Origin: Hymenobacter volaticus
GTDB taxonomy: Bacteria > Bacteroidota > Bacteroidia > Cytophagales > Hymenobacteraceae
Assembly: GCF_022921055.1 (NCBI RefSeq)
Contig: NZ_CP095061.1
Coordinates: 1,403,501 to 1,467,500 of the forward strand
Reading direction: 5' to 3'
Length of the DNA: 64,000 nucleotides
The translations under genes were made by a program, and so were the position numbers. Positions 43,515-52,756 of the stretch are shown in pieces; the first letter of the stretch is position 1; every line of letters starts with the position of its first letter. The notes beneath the pieces are model-generated. The model was not told the origin of the DNA. It was given only the letters and a program-made list of their open reading frames with translations, and did no database searches.

Positions 43515-44327
43515 ATGGACAATATGCCCACCCAAGAGCTGGAAGCGCTGCGCTTCATTCGCTATGAGGCGCAAGACGCCATTGGCTATATCACCCTTGA
43601 TCGTCCTGAAAAACGCAATGCCCTCAGTGCCGAGATGATAACCGAGCTGAAGCTGGCCTTCGATTTTGCGGAAGACGACGAGGCGTGCAAGGTAATTGTA
43701 CTACGAGCCGAAGGCGAAGCCTTCTGCGCCGGTGCCGACTTAGCGTACATCCAAGAGCTACAAGGCTTCGGCTACACCGATAATCTGGCCGACTCCACGC
43801 ACCTGATGCAGCTCTTCCATCAGATTTACACCCTCAAAAAAGTGGTAATTGCCCAGGTGCAGGGCCATGCCCTAGCGGGTGGATGCGGGCTGGCTACTAT
43901 CTGCGACTTTGCTTTTGCCGTGCCCGAAGCCCGTTTTGGCTATACCGAAGTGAAGATTGGCTTCCTGCCGTCGATAGTCAGCGTGTTTTTGCTTCGTAAA
44001 ATAGGGGAGGCGCGCACCAAGCAACTCCTGCTTACGGGCGATACGGTGCTTGCGCACAAAGCGCTGGAGCTATACCTGATCAACGAGGTAGTACCGGCTG
44101 AGTCGTTAGCCACGCACGTTTATAGCTTCGCGCGCCGACTGTGTGTTGAAAATTCCGGCCAGAGCATGGAGCTCACCAAAGAAATGCTGGCCCGCCTGCC
44201 CGAAATGCCGTTGGAAGACAGTTTGCGCTACGCCGCCCAAATGAATGCCGAGGCGCGTGGAACTTTGGACTGCCGCCGCGGTATCGCTGCATTCTTGGCG
44301 AGGGAGAAAATGAACTGGGAAAACTAG
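43515..44327 (+). CDS. Enoyl-CoA hydratase/isomerase family protein
   Basis: 270 residues. The crotonase fold is clear: ITLDRPEKRNALSAEMI, AFCAGADLAYIQEL (oxyanion hole), HALAGGCGLATICDFAFAV (second oxyanion Gly), and FGYTEVKIGFLPSIVSVF with one catalytic Glu. The pattern is closest to methylglutaconyl-CoA hydratase-like enzymes of leucine breakdown, but substrate calls in this family are weak. Met4 (43524) is an alternative start. Monocistronic with its own promoter. Confidence 0.88.
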   Translation: MDNMPTQELEALRFIRYEAQDAIGYITLDRPEKRNALSAEMITELKLAFDFAEDDEACKVIVLRAEGEAFCAGADLAYIQELQGFGYTDNLADSTHLMQLFHQIYTLKKVVIAQVQGHALAGGCGLATICDFAFAVPEARFGYTEVKIGFLPSIVSVFLLRKIGEARTKQLLLTGDTVLAHKALELYLINEVVPAESLATHVYSFARRLCVENSGQSMELTKEMLARLPEMPLEDSLRYAAQMNAEARGTLDCRRGIAAFLAREKMNWEN

Positions 44328-44381
44328 GTTAGCATTATGCTCCTACAAGATACCTCAACTATCTCATCCACAGATTGCTAT

Positions 44382-44421
44382 GCACCGTTCAGTTTGCTGG
44401 TGTAGATAAGCTGAACGGTGC
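44382..44421 (+). terminator. Hairpin after the crotonase gene
   Basis: 11-bp inverted repeat GCACCGTTCAG (44382-44392) / CTGAACGGTGC (44411-44421), ~55 bases after the stop, without a T-run. Possible terminator. Confidence 0.45.
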
Positions 44422-44540
44422 GCAGTAATTCCGCAACCCTCTTAGGTGATTATTATAAGCACCTCTTTATAAGGCTCTTTTTGCTTTGCGCTTTGCAAAT
44501 CTCTCAAACATCTGCCTCTTCTTGTGGTTAGCTGAGCTAT

Positions 44541-45068
44541 ATGACAACAATGGCAGCCGTAGCCACTACCACGGCTACTTTTCTCGGGATGGAGTTCATT
44601 GCGTGGTTCATGCACAAATTTGTGCTGCATGGGCCGCTGTGGTTTTTGCACCGTTCACACCACGTGCGGCATCCGCACCACTTCGAGCGCAACGACTTCT
44701 TCTTTCTATTCTACGGTGCCCTTTCGGCGCTGCTTATCATCTACGGCTCGCCCGAGAAGGATTTTCGCTTCTGGATGGGAGTAGGGATTGCAGCTTACGG
44801 CACCGTATACTTTTTTGTACACGATGTGCTAATACATGGGCGAATGCGCTTCTGGCGCAAATCGCGCAACACCTACCTGCGGGCCCTGAACATGGCCCAC
44901 AAGATGCACCACAAAACCACCAGCCGCGACAACTCCGAGGAGTTTGGCATGCTGTGGGTTTCGCCACGCTACTTTGCGCTGGCCTTACGCAAGCCAGCTC
45001 CTACGCGTACGCTCAGGCAACCGGCTGTCAATAGCAAAAGCAAGCAATTAGAGGGAAAGGACAGCTAG
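44541..45068 (+). CDS. crtZ: Beta-carotene hydroxylase CrtZ
   Basis: 175 residues. CrtZ is a membrane di-iron hydroxylase that adds 3-hydroxyl groups to beta-ionone rings. All histidine clusters of the family are present: MHKFVLH, HRSHH, HDVLIH, HKMHH. About three to four hydrophobic helices surround them, and the C-terminal ~25 residues are a variable basic tail. The stop is 2 bases before the GTG start of the B12-type regulator, so the two are co-transcribed. Confidence 0.92.
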   Translation: MTTMAAVATTTATFLGMEFIAWFMHKFVLHGPLWFLHRSHHVRHPHHFERNDFFFLFYGALSALLIIYGSPEKDFRFWMGVGIAAYGTVYFFVHDVLIHGRMRFWRKSRNTYLRALNMAHKMHHKTTSRDNSEEFGMLWVSPRYFALALRKPAPTRTLRQPAVNSKSKQLEGKDS

Positions 45069-45070
45069 CC

Positions 45071-45976
45071 GTGGGACAGTTTTCAATTAGTGACCTAGAG
45101 CAGCTTTCCGGCATCAAGGCGCACACCATTCGGATGTGGGAACAGCGCTATGGCATCCTGCAGCCAATTCGTACGGCCACCAACATCCGCACCTACTGCG
45201 ACGACGACCTGCGCCGACTCCTGAATGTGGCTACACTATGCGGGCAGGGTTACCGCATATCCAAAGTTGCGCAGCTAAGCGAGGAAGAGTTATGCCGAGC
45301 GGTTATATCCTGCAACGAAGGCACGCACGATTACTGCCAGCGAGTGAACAGTTTGTTGGCGGCTATGCTCGACATGAACGAGCCGCAACTCTGCTATCTG
45401 CTTAACCATGCCATCCAGCAGCTGGGATTCGAAGCTGCCGTCATGCACGTGGTATATCCGTTTTTGCAACGCATTGGGGTTATGTGGCAAGCCGGTAGCG
45501 TGAATCCAGCGCAGGAACACTTAGTTACCAACTTAGTGCGCCAGAAGATGATGGCGGCCACCGATATGCTTGCTTCGGTACAGCCCAAAGCGGCACACCG
45601 ATGGGTGTTATTTCTGCCAGAAGGGGAAATGCATGAATTGGCGTTGCTGTTCATGAATTACGCGTTGCGTGTTCGGGGACATCACGTATTGTATTTAGGC
45701 CAAAACCTGCCTATCAAAGAACTGCAAGCCGTCTGTGATACCTACCAGCCTCATGCGATTTGCACAGTGATGACTGCTGCTCCCGACCGGGACCGAGTGC
45801 AGGACTTTGTTAACAGCCTGTCAGCTCTCTGCCCCGACAAATTACTTTGTCTCTATGGGCCATTAGCACATATAGAAGGACTGGAATTGCCGGGCAATGC
45901 AACCCGTTTTCGGTTTATGCCCGAATTTTTAACACTCGCCGACAAGCTTCTGCTAGGTGTAGGAAGCAAGGAGTAA
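45071..45976 (+). CDS. MerR-family regulator with B12-binding domain (CarH/LitR-like photoreceptor)
   Basis: 301 residues from a GTG start. The N-terminal MerR helix-turn-helix reads FSISDLEQLSGIKAHTIRMW then EQRYGILQP. The helical bundle has W139-x9-E149-H150 (MWQAGSVNPAQEH), the Wx9EH motif that packs on the adenosyl group in CarH. The Rossmann domain has E186-M-H188 (EGEMHELALLFMNYALRV), where the His is the expected lower cobalt ligand. In characterised CarH/LitR, adenosylcobalamin-bound protein represses carotenoid genes in the dark and light releases it. It follows crtZ by 2 bases, so local light control of carotenoid genes is a strong inference. Confidence 0.9.
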   Translation: MGQFSISDLEQLSGIKAHTIRMWEQRYGILQPIRTATNIRTYCDDDLRRLLNVATLCGQGYRISKVAQLSEEELCRAVISCNEGTHDYCQRVNSLLAAMLDMNEPQLCYLLNHAIQQLGFEAAVMHVVYPFLQRIGVMWQAGSVNPAQEHLVTNLVRQKMMAATDMLASVQPKAAHRWVLFLPEGEMHELALLFMNYALRVRGHHVLYLGQNLPIKELQAVCDTYQPHAICTVMTAAPDRDRVQDFVNSLSALCPDKLLCLYGPLAHIEGLELPGNATRFRFMPEFLTLADKLLLGVGSKE

Positions 45977-46235
45977 CAAAAATTTAACTTGTTTAAAGGA
46001 AATTTTTGCTTGAGATTTTATCTCCATAATTGCCTTGTTTGTCTAGGATTAAGAGTGGTTCATCGAGCAATTTATCGATATAGTAGACTGGGGGTAAATG
46101 GCGAGCTGCCGAATTTTACACGTGCTAAATCGTCCTGATAATCAGAGGCTTCGTACTTTGCTTGACGCTATACAAGCAGTTGAAAGAGGGGCGAAAAAAG
46201 TTGACCAAGCGTTACCCGACTTCAAATTAGGCTCG

Positions 46236-46243
46236 TATATTTG
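46236..46243 (+). promoter_or_regulatory. -7 element before the sigma factor gene
   Basis: TATATTTG, an exact TAnnTTTG. No TTG at ideal spacing. RNA would start ~46250, ~25 bases before the ATG at 46275, which supports that start over the long upstream extension. Confidence 0.5.
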
Positions 46244-46274
46244 TTTAACCTTTTGCCACGAAAAGCTAAACAGT

Positions 46275-46790
46275 ATGACCTCTTTGGAATTCACCAGTCA
46301 AGTACAAAAGATTTCCTACTCTCTAAAGCCCGTGGCGATGAACCTGACCCGCGACGCTGATGACGCGAAGGACTTGGTACAAGAGACTTTGCTTAAAGCG
46401 TTATTGAACAAAGACAAGTTTAAAGCTGGTACCAACCTGAAGGCTTGGTTGTATACCATCATGCGTAACACGTTTATCAACAACTACAATAAGATAACGA
46501 AACGCAACAGCAACATTGACAGCACGGAGTATTTTCAGTACTTCAATACCGACGAAAATTACATTACGCACAACGGCGCAACCTCCGACTTCGTAGTAAC
46601 TGATATCAACCAAGCTATTGCTGGTTTATCGGCCGACTACCGGACGCCGTTTATGATGTATTACATTGGCTACAAGTACCTGGAAATTGCGGAGAAGCTG
46701 CAAATTCCGATTGGCACCGTCAAGAACCGCATCCACATTGCCCGCAAGGAACTGAAGGATGCGCTTAAGACATACGCCCCCGGCGAGTAG
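46275..46790 (+). CDS. ECF-type RNA polymerase sigma factor
   Basis: 171 residues from the ATG at 46275 (MTSLEFTSQVQKISYSLKPV). Sigma region 2 is clear: NLTRDADDAKDLVQETLLKA and NLKAWLYTIMRNTFINNYNK. Region 4 is clear: IGYKYLEIAEKLQIPIGTVK, then NRIHIARKELKDAL. The frame extends upstream to 46098, but that part lacks family features and contains the promoter. It lies between the CarH-like regulator and crtI on the same strand, the place expected for a carotenoid-control sigma factor. No anti-sigma gene is adjacent. Confidence 0.9.
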   Translation: MTSLEFTSQVQKISYSLKPVAMNLTRDADDAKDLVQETLLKALLNKDKFKAGTNLKAWLYTIMRNTFINNYNKITKRNSNIDSTEYFQYFNTDENYITHNGATSDFVVTDINQAIAGLSADYRTPFMMYYIGYKYLEIAEKLQIPIGTVKNRIHIARKELKDALKTYAPGE

Positions 46791-46828
46791 GGAATAGGGA
46801 GAGAGTATACCCCGCCCCGGGCGTATCA

Positions 46829-46869
46829 CGGGCCGCGAACGACGCTACTTCAGCGCTGTTCGCGGCCCG
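46829..46869 (+). terminator. Terminator after the sigma factor gene
   Basis: 12-bp inverted repeat CGGGCCGCGAAC / GTTCGCGGCCCG (46829-46840 and 46858-46869), followed by a GTTTGTTTTGG T-rich tract. The rest of the gap to crtI (46870-47089) shows nothing clear. Confidence 0.75.
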
Positions 46870-47089
46870 GTTTGTTTTGGTGCAGTCTGGTTAGCATTCA
46901 GCTTATTTGTCAGATTAGCACGTTAGTGAAAACCTCTGCTGCTTTTGCCGGTATCTTATCAGTGCTGTTCTGCTACAAACAGCGTTACCTAACATAGCAG
47001 CGACCAAGGCTTAAGGTTTGATTCAACACCTTTGTAGCCGTAGCACCGAGTGAATAGTATACACCAGCGCAATTCAGTGATTCGAGTCT

Positions 47090-48598
47090 GTGAGTAAACA
47101 TGTAATTGTTATCGGCTCCGGTTTCGCGGGCCTAGCGGCGGCTACTTCGCTAGCCCAGCGTGGCTACCGCGTCACGGTTCTGGAAAAGAATGAGGGTCCG
47201 GGTGGCCGGGCGCGGGTGTTCAAGGCCGAGGGCTTCACCTTCGATATGGGACCGAGCTGGTACTGGATGCCTGATATCTTCGAGCAATACTTCGCCCGTT
47301 TCGGCATGAAAGTATCCGATTATTACGACTTGGTCCGTCTGGACCCGTCCTATCAAGTGGTTTTCAAGGGGCCGGAAGCAGTAGACATTCCGGCGGCCAT
47401 GAGCGAGTTGCGGGCACTTTTTGAGCGCTACGAACCTGGTAGTGCAGCGCGGCTCGATGAGTTTCTGCGGCAGGCAGCTTACAAGTATGAAGTGGGTATC
47501 GGCAAGTTCGTGCACATGCCAGGCCGGTCTTTGTTGGAATTCGCGGATCCGCGCCTGCTAGTGGATGCTCTGCGGCTTGATCTGCTGCAAAGCATGCACA
47601 AGCACGTGCGCAAATTCTTCAAGGATTCGCGTCTGTTGGAATTAGTGGAGTTTCCGATTCTCTTCCTTGGGGCCACTTCCGAGAACACGCCTGCCCTGTA
47701 CTCGCTTATGAACTACGCCGACTTGGCGTTGGGCACTTGGTACCCCATGGGCGGCATGCACAAGATAGTAGAAGGCATGGTGAAGCTGGCGCAAGAACAG
47801 GGCGTAACGCTGGAATACAACCAGGAAGTACAGCAGATAGTAGTGGAAAACGGCCGAACTACCGGCGTCCAAACCGCAACCGGCTTCCATCCTGCGGATA
47901 TTGTAGTAGCCGGCGCCGACTATCACCACGCTGAGCAGCACCTGCTGGCCCCCGAATGGCGTCATTACACCGAAGCCTATTGGGACAAGCGCACCATGGC
48001 CCCGTCGTCGCTGCTGTTTTACCTTGGCGTGAACAAACGGCTCGACAAGCTGCGCCACCACAACTTGTTTTTCGATGAGGACTTTGCGCTGCACGCCGAG
48101 GAGATATACGAGCAACCAAAGTGGCCAAGCCGCCCGCTGTTCTATGCTTCCACGCCTAGCATAACCGACCCAAGTGTGGCGCCCTCCGGCTGCGAAAACC
48201 TGTTTCTGCTGATTCCGGTGGCGCCTAACCTGCCCGATCCGGAGGAGACCCGGGAACATTACTATCACCTCATCATGGATCGGCTGGAGCGCCATTGCGG
48301 CCACAGCATCCGCGACGCGGTGGTGTTCAAGCGCAGTTACGCCCATCAAGACTTCGTGCAGGACTACCATAGCTACAAAGGCAACGCGTATGGCTTGGCC
48401 AATACGTTGCGCCAAACGGCCATTCTGAAGCCTTCCTTGAAAAGCAACAAGGTGAGCAACCTCTACTTTACGGGCCAGCTGACGGTGCCCGGCCCGGGCG
48501 TGCCGCCCTCGCTTATTTCCGGGCAGGTGGTGGCTGGCGAAATAGAGAAAGAGTTTCCGATTCCGGCAAAGCCTGTTATGCCTGAGTTGGCGCACTGA
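47090..48598 (+). CDS. crtI: Phytoene desaturase CrtI
   Basis: 502 residues from a GTG start (MSKHVIVIGSGFAGLAAATS). CrtI is an FAD-dependent desaturase/isomerase that turns phytoene into lycopene-type carotenes. Seen: the N-terminal dinucleotide motif GSGFAGLAA, VTVLEKNEGPGGRARVF, FDMGPSWYWMPDIFEQYF, and the C-terminal YFTGQLTVPGPGVPPSLISG that closes the flavin site. Length and order are standard. crtB starts 76 bases after the stop; the pair is likely one transcript. Confidence 0.94.
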   Translation: MSKHVIVIGSGFAGLAAATSLAQRGYRVTVLEKNEGPGGRARVFKAEGFTFDMGPSWYWMPDIFEQYFARFGMKVSDYYDLVRLDPSYQVVFKGPEAVDIPAAMSELRALFERYEPGSAARLDEFLRQAAYKYEVGIGKFVHMPGRSLLEFADPRLLVDALRLDLLQSMHKHVRKFFKDSRLLELVEFPILFLGATSENTPALYSLMNYADLALGTWYPMGGMHKIVEGMVKLAQEQGVTLEYNQEVQQIVVENGRTTGVQTATGFHPADIVVAGADYHHAEQHLLAPEWRHYTEAYWDKRTMAPSSLLFYLGVNKRLDKLRHHNLFFDEDFALHAEEIYEQPKWPSRPLFYASTPSITDPSVAPSGCENLFLLIPVAPNLPDPEETREHYYHLIMDRLERHCGHSIRDAVVFKRSYAHQDFVQDYHSYKGNAYGLANTLRQTAILKPSLKSNKVSNLYFTGQLTVPGPGVPPSLISGQVVAGEIEKEFPIPAKPVMPELAH

Positions 48599-48674
48599 CG
48601 ACGCTTTTGCTTCTCTGTAATAGAATAAAGAGTTCTATTTATCTTCACTTAGTTACTCAGATACCAACCCCACC

Positions 48675-49517
48675 TTGGACCACGTCGCCCTATTCACTGA
48701 AACCAGCCGTGCGTGTAGTAAGCTTATCACGCAGCGCTACAGCACGTCCTTTACACTCGGCATCCGCACCCTCGAAGGGCGGTTTCACCTGCCAGTGTAT
48801 GCCATGTATGGCTTCGTGCGGTGGGCCGACGAAATCGTGGATACCTTCCACGACCACGACAAGGCGGCGTTGTTTGCGGATTTCAAGCGACAAACCGACG
48901 AAGCACTAGCCCGAAAGCTGAGCTTAAACCCGGTATTGCACGCCTTCCAAGACGTAGTACATGCCTACAACATAGACCGGGAGTTCATCGACGCCTTTCT
49001 ATACAGCATGGAAATGGACCTCGACGACCGCAGCTACAACCAATCCTTGTACGAGAAGTACATCTACGGCTCGGCGGAAGTGGTGGGACTGATGTGCTTG
49101 CGCATCTTCTGCGAGGGCGACGAGGCCATGTTTCAACGGCTGCGGGAGCCCGCGCGGCGGCTAGGATCGGCGTTTCAGAAAGTGAATTTCCTACGCGACA
49201 TCCGTTCCGACTACGACGAGCGGGGTCGGGTGTATTTTCCTGGCGTATCGTACGAGCGGTTTGATGATAATGTCAAGCGAGAGATAGAAGCCGATATTCG
49301 GGCCGATTTTGATGCCGCCTACGTGGGCATCATGCAGTTGCCTCGCTCGGCCCGGCTAGGGGTATACTTGGCGTATGTGTACTACCTCAAGCTGTTTCAC
49401 AAGATTAGGCAGTTGCCGGCGGCACGGATTTTGGGAGAGCGGGTGCGCGTCCCCGACAATACCAAGCTGCTTTTATTGATGGGTTCGTACTTTCGCTACC
49501 GCCTTCGGGCGATTTGA
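48675..49517 (+). CDS. crtB: Phytoene synthase CrtB
   Basis: 280 residues from a TTG start at 48675 (MDHVALFTETSRACSKLITQ). CrtB joins two geranylgeranyl diphosphates into phytoene, the first committed step. Two Asp-rich metal sites are visible: VRWADEIVDTFHDHD and FLRDIRSDYDERGRVYFP. Also typical are YGSAEVVGLMCLRIF and the near-cysteine-free catalytic cavity. Cytoplasmic or membrane-associated. Confidence 0.93.
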   Translation: MDHVALFTETSRACSKLITQRYSTSFTLGIRTLEGRFHLPVYAMYGFVRWADEIVDTFHDHDKAALFADFKRQTDEALARKLSLNPVLHAFQDVVHAYNIDREFIDAFLYSMEMDLDDRSYNQSLYEKYIYGSAEVVGLMCLRIFCEGDEAMFQRLREPARRLGSAFQKVNFLRDIRSDYDERGRVYFPGVSYERFDDNVKREIEADIRADFDAAYVGIMQLPRSARLGVYLAYVYYLKLFHKIRQLPAARILGERVRVPDNTKLLLLMGSYFRYRLRAI

Positions 49518-49659
49518 GACGTTGCCTTGCTGAGCTGCCATACCTAGGCGGGAGGGATTTTGGGTAAGATGTTCAATCAAACTCATCGAGATTCCACTGC
49601 TTTCGAATGGCTCCTTTATAAGGCAACGACAGCCTATTCATCCACGAATCCTCTGTCGA

Positions 49660-50244
49660 GTGAAGCCGTATTACCGCCGTTGCCTTCTCACTTTTGCTTG
49701 CCTTACCTCCCTTTTTGAAGTAAAAACTACACCAGCGCCGGCGCAGCCCTACTTGGTTGTTACTTCTTCATCCAGACCCGAAAAAATGTCCTACTCCGTT
49801 TCCAACCTGCGCCGTCAGTACCAGGAAGCCGCCACCAGCAAAGAAGCCGGCGAAAAGTTTTATCAGTTAATGTCGGCTTACCGTGAGCAAGACGCCGTGG
49901 TGCTAGCCTATAAGGCGGCGGCCGAGGCCATCCGGGCCCGCGACGCCTCGATGTTCAACAAACTGACCTATGTGCAGAACGCCACCAAGCAATTCGACGA
50001 AGCGGTGAAGCTAGATGCCAACAACGCCGAAATCCGCTTCTTGCGGCTGAGCGTAGAAAGCAATCTGCCTGCCTTCCTTGGCTTAAGCCAGCACGTTGAC
50101 GAAGATCGGCAATTCCTGCTGAACACACTGTTTCAGCACCCCAAGTCTGGTCTCGACGCTGAGTCATTCGGGCTGGTGCGCAACTTTATGGTCGACCGTG
50201 GCCACGTTTCGGAAGCCGATGCGCAGAAGCTAGCTCAACTCTAG
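49660..50244 (+). CDS. Hypothetical protein, helical/TPR-like
   Basis: 194 residues from a GTG at 49660, or 152 residues from the ATG at 49786 (MSYSVSNLRRQYQEAATSKE). The long form has a weak, broken signal-like stretch, so the ATG may be the true start. The rest is helical, with AVVLAYKAAAEAIRARDASM and FDEAVKLDANNAEIRFLRLS resembling tetratricopeptide-type helices. No function is known. Ended by a strong terminator. Confidence 0.6.
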   Translation: MKPYYRRCLLTFACLTSLFEVKTTPAPAQPYLVVTSSSRPEKMSYSVSNLRRQYQEAATSKEAGEKFYQLMSAYREQDAVVLAYKAAAEAIRARDASMFNKLTYVQNATKQFDEAVKLDANNAEIRFLRLSVESNLPAFLGLSQHVDEDRQFLLNTLFQHPKSGLDAESFGLVRNFMVDRGHVSEADAQKLAQL

Positions 50245-50269
50245 TGCAACATACCATGCTTGCATAGTG

Positions 50270-50296
50270 GAAGCTCCCATTGGGAGCTTCTTTTTT
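50270..50296 (+). terminator. Rho-independent terminator
   Basis: GAAGCTCCC-ATT-GGGAGCTTC followed by six T. Confidence 0.93.
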
Positions 50297-50454
50297 GTCT
50301 GTTTTAGTAGCAAAGCTGTGTTTCTTCCAGTGTTTTATGAGTAACTGCGAAGACGCAACGGTTAAGTGGATGCGTTTAACAAAAGCTGAGTTTCCAGAAA
50401 GCCATTCAGTTGGTACGTAGCCAGCCCATATATTTTGCTCGTAAAATTAGTTCG

Positions 50455-51654
50455 ATGAAACTGCTACTTATAGGCAGCGTCTTATTGCTAGCCGGGCCTG
50501 CCGTCCTGGCGCAGAGTATCATGCTGACCGGACAAGTGGTGGACGGCTTGCAGCGGCCGGTTCCCTACGCTAGCGTGGGTGTGAAAGGCAGCCAGCAAGG
50601 CACCGCCACCAACGAAGCCGGCGAATTTAGTTTGCGGGTTTCGGCGCTGCCACAGCAGTTGGAAGTACTAAGCATCGGCTACGCGCCCACTACGGTGCAG
50701 GTTAGCTCCGCCTCCGCGCCCTTAACAGTGGTGCTGCCCGCTAACGCGGTGGCCCTGCCCGAAGTACGAGTCCGCAACCCCGAGCAAGAGGCGCGCGAAT
50801 TAATTCAGCGAGCTTCGGCCAAGCTACTGCGGCACGAAAAGCAGACCTATTATGGCAAAGCATTTTATCGGCAGAAAACCCGCCACAACGATACCTACTG
50901 CGAATTTTTCGATGCCTTCTATGATGTCAAGTTCAACAACCGCCAAATAGAAGGGTGGGACCTAGGTGAAAGCCGCTACGCGGTGCGGCCCGGAGGCTTC
51001 ACCTTCACCAACTTTTCGGCCATTATTCGGGTGGTGTTGCCCACGTTTATCACGCAGTCGAAACGCGCGAAGCTCTTAACACCGCTCGGACCGCAGGCGC
51101 TCCAACAGTTTAATTTCACACTAAAGGAAATCCAAACCAGTGAAGGGCGAGAACTGGCCGTCGTGCACTTCGAGCCTAAAATGAACGTAACCAAAACGGC
51201 TCCTAGCGGCCTGCTCTACATTGATAGGCAAACGGCTGCTTTGCACCGGCGTGAAATGCTGTTTTCGGCGAGCAGTCTGCTGAGCTTGAATGGAGTACCC
51301 GGCACCCAAATTGAATCGGATGCTTTTCGGGTGGTATCGGACTACGCGCCAGTGGGCGATTCGCTGACGCGCCTAGCCAGTACCCGGGCGCAGTGCAGCT
51401 TGGTGATGCGGCAACCCGATGGCAAACTTGATAGCACGCATGTAGCGAGCAATTTCTTTTTCTATCAATATACACCTCGATTGGCCGGGCATGCGTACGC
51501 CGATGTACCCCGTAAAAGCAAGGACCTGCAACAGGTAATGGCACGGCCGTACAAGGCTACTTTCTGGCTTGATAACGCGGTAGTGAAGGATAGTCCGCTG
51601 GAAGAGCAACTAATTCGAGACCTGGAAGGGCAGCATGTATTTCGGCGGATGTAA
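50455..51654 (+). CDS. Exported protein with carboxypeptidase-regulatory-like domain
   Basis: 399 residues from the ATG at 50455 (MKLLLIGSVLLLAGPAVLAQ), which opens the signal peptide. A CarbopepD-regulatory-like beta domain follows (~22-100; MLTGQVVDGLQRPVPYASVG, then TATNEAGEFSLRV). The remaining ~290 residues match the style of DUF5686-like or related exported Bacteroidota proteins (ELIQRASAKLLRHEKQTYY), but no barrel is evident and no function is known. It lies between a hypothetical gene and ispH, 110 bases before ispH. Confidence 0.75.
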   Translation: MKLLLIGSVLLLAGPAVLAQSIMLTGQVVDGLQRPVPYASVGVKGSQQGTATNEAGEFSLRVSALPQQLEVLSIGYAPTTVQVSSASAPLTVVLPANAVALPEVRVRNPEQEARELIQRASAKLLRHEKQTYYGKAFYRQKTRHNDTYCEFFDAFYDVKFNNRQIEGWDLGESRYAVRPGGFTFTNFSAIIRVVLPTFITQSKRAKLLTPLGPQALQQFNFTLKEIQTSEGRELAVVHFEPKMNVTKTAPSGLLYIDRQTAALHRREMLFSASSLLSLNGVPGTQIESDAFRVVSDYAPVGDSLTRLASTRAQCSLVMRQPDGKLDSTHVASNFFFYQYTPRLAGHAYADVPRKSKDLQQVMARPYKATFWLDNAVVKDSPLEEQLIRDLEGQHVFRRM

Positions 51655-51764
51655 GCTGAACTATTGCGAATACATCCGGTTTCAAGCACGATTACGTATT
51701 TTTTGTGGCCAACTGAACGGCAACCTCGCAACCTTCCGACCCCATCCGCGGTTATTCTTGCGTT

Positions 51765-52613
51765 ATGCCGCAACACCTGAGCGTCCGTATAGACCCCAAT
51801 TCCGGCTTCTGCTTCGGCGTTATCTATGCCATTCAGATGGCCGAAGACATTCTCGATGAACAAGGCTACTTATATTGCCTAGGCGACATCGTGCACAACG
51901 ATGAAGAAGTGCAGCGCCTAGAAAAGCGTGGCTTGCGCATTATTGGCTACGAGCAGTTCGAGCAGCTGCGCAACGAAGCAGTGCTTATCCGGGCCCATGG
52001 CGAGCCGCCGAGCACGTATCAAATGGCGCTGGAAAACAATCTGACGCTGATTGACGCTTCTTGCCCGGTGGTGCTTAAGTTGCAAAACCGCATCAAAACC
52101 AGCTACGATAAGCAAGAAAAGATTTTCATCTACGGCAAGCACGGGCACGCCGAGGTGCGCGGCCTCTTAGGCCAGACCAGCGGCAACGCAGTGGTATTTG
52201 AGAATCTGGATGAGCTGTTGCTTCACGAGCTGCCTTCCAACATCACGCTCTACAGCCAGACCACCAAAAGCACCGATTCCTTTTACCGCATTAAAGGCGA
52301 GTTAGAGCAGCGGGGCTATCAAATTAACGCCAACGACACTATTTGTCGGCAAGTAAGCAACCGCGACAAAGATTTGCGTCGTTTCGCCGAGCAGTACGAC
52401 CAGATAGTATTTGTATCGGGCACGAAAAGCTCGAATGGAAAAGTGCTTTACCAGGTCTGTAAGGATACCAACCCGTCCACGCACTTTATCTCCAAAGTGG
52501 AAGAAATATGTGCTACGTGGTTTCAGCCAGGGCAGTCGGTGGGGATTTGCGGTGCTACCAGCACGCCTATGTGGCTAATGGAGCAAGTCCGCGATGCGCT
52601 GTTGGCGCTTTAA
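51765..52613 (+). CDS. ispH: 4-hydroxy-3-methylbut-2-enyl diphosphate reductase
   Basis: 282 residues. IspH is the last enzyme of the MEP isoprenoid pathway, an Fe-S enzyme that makes IPP and DMAPP. The three cluster cysteines are visible: GFCFGVIYAI, LIDASCPVV and VGICGATSTP. AHGEPP and YGKHGHAEVRG are substrate-contact motifs, and TICRQVSNRDKDLRRFA is as in the family. It supplies precursor for the carotenoid enzymes upstream and for CrtW just downstream (143 bases). Confidence 0.95.
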   Translation: MPQHLSVRIDPNSGFCFGVIYAIQMAEDILDEQGYLYCLGDIVHNDEEVQRLEKRGLRIIGYEQFEQLRNEAVLIRAHGEPPSTYQMALENNLTLIDASCPVVLKLQNRIKTSYDKQEKIFIYGKHGHAEVRGLLGQTSGNAVVFENLDELLLHELPSNITLYSQTTKSTDSFYRIKGELEQRGYQINANDTICRQVSNRDKDLRRFAEQYDQIVFVSGTKSSNGKVLYQVCKDTNPSTHFISKVEEICATWFQPGQSVGICGATSTPMWLMEQVRDALLAL

Positions 52614-52756
52614 GGCAGTAGGAGAAGCATAACGTTTGGCAAGACGCCGAAGGTAATTTTGTGCTGAAAGTGCTGAACGTATCCTGTGGCTATGGCGTAG
52701 TGAAGCAACTATCTAGCAAATGATTTTGCTATTTCGATTGAGTTTGATTTCAACGT

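Noticed and set aside
46098..46274. N-terminal extension of the sigma factor
   Set aside because: The region contains the -7 element TATATTTG and lacks sigma features; the ATG at 46275 fits the family.
47642..48595. 317-residue open frame antisense to crtI
   Set aside because: Shadow of a conserved gene; no signal or motif.
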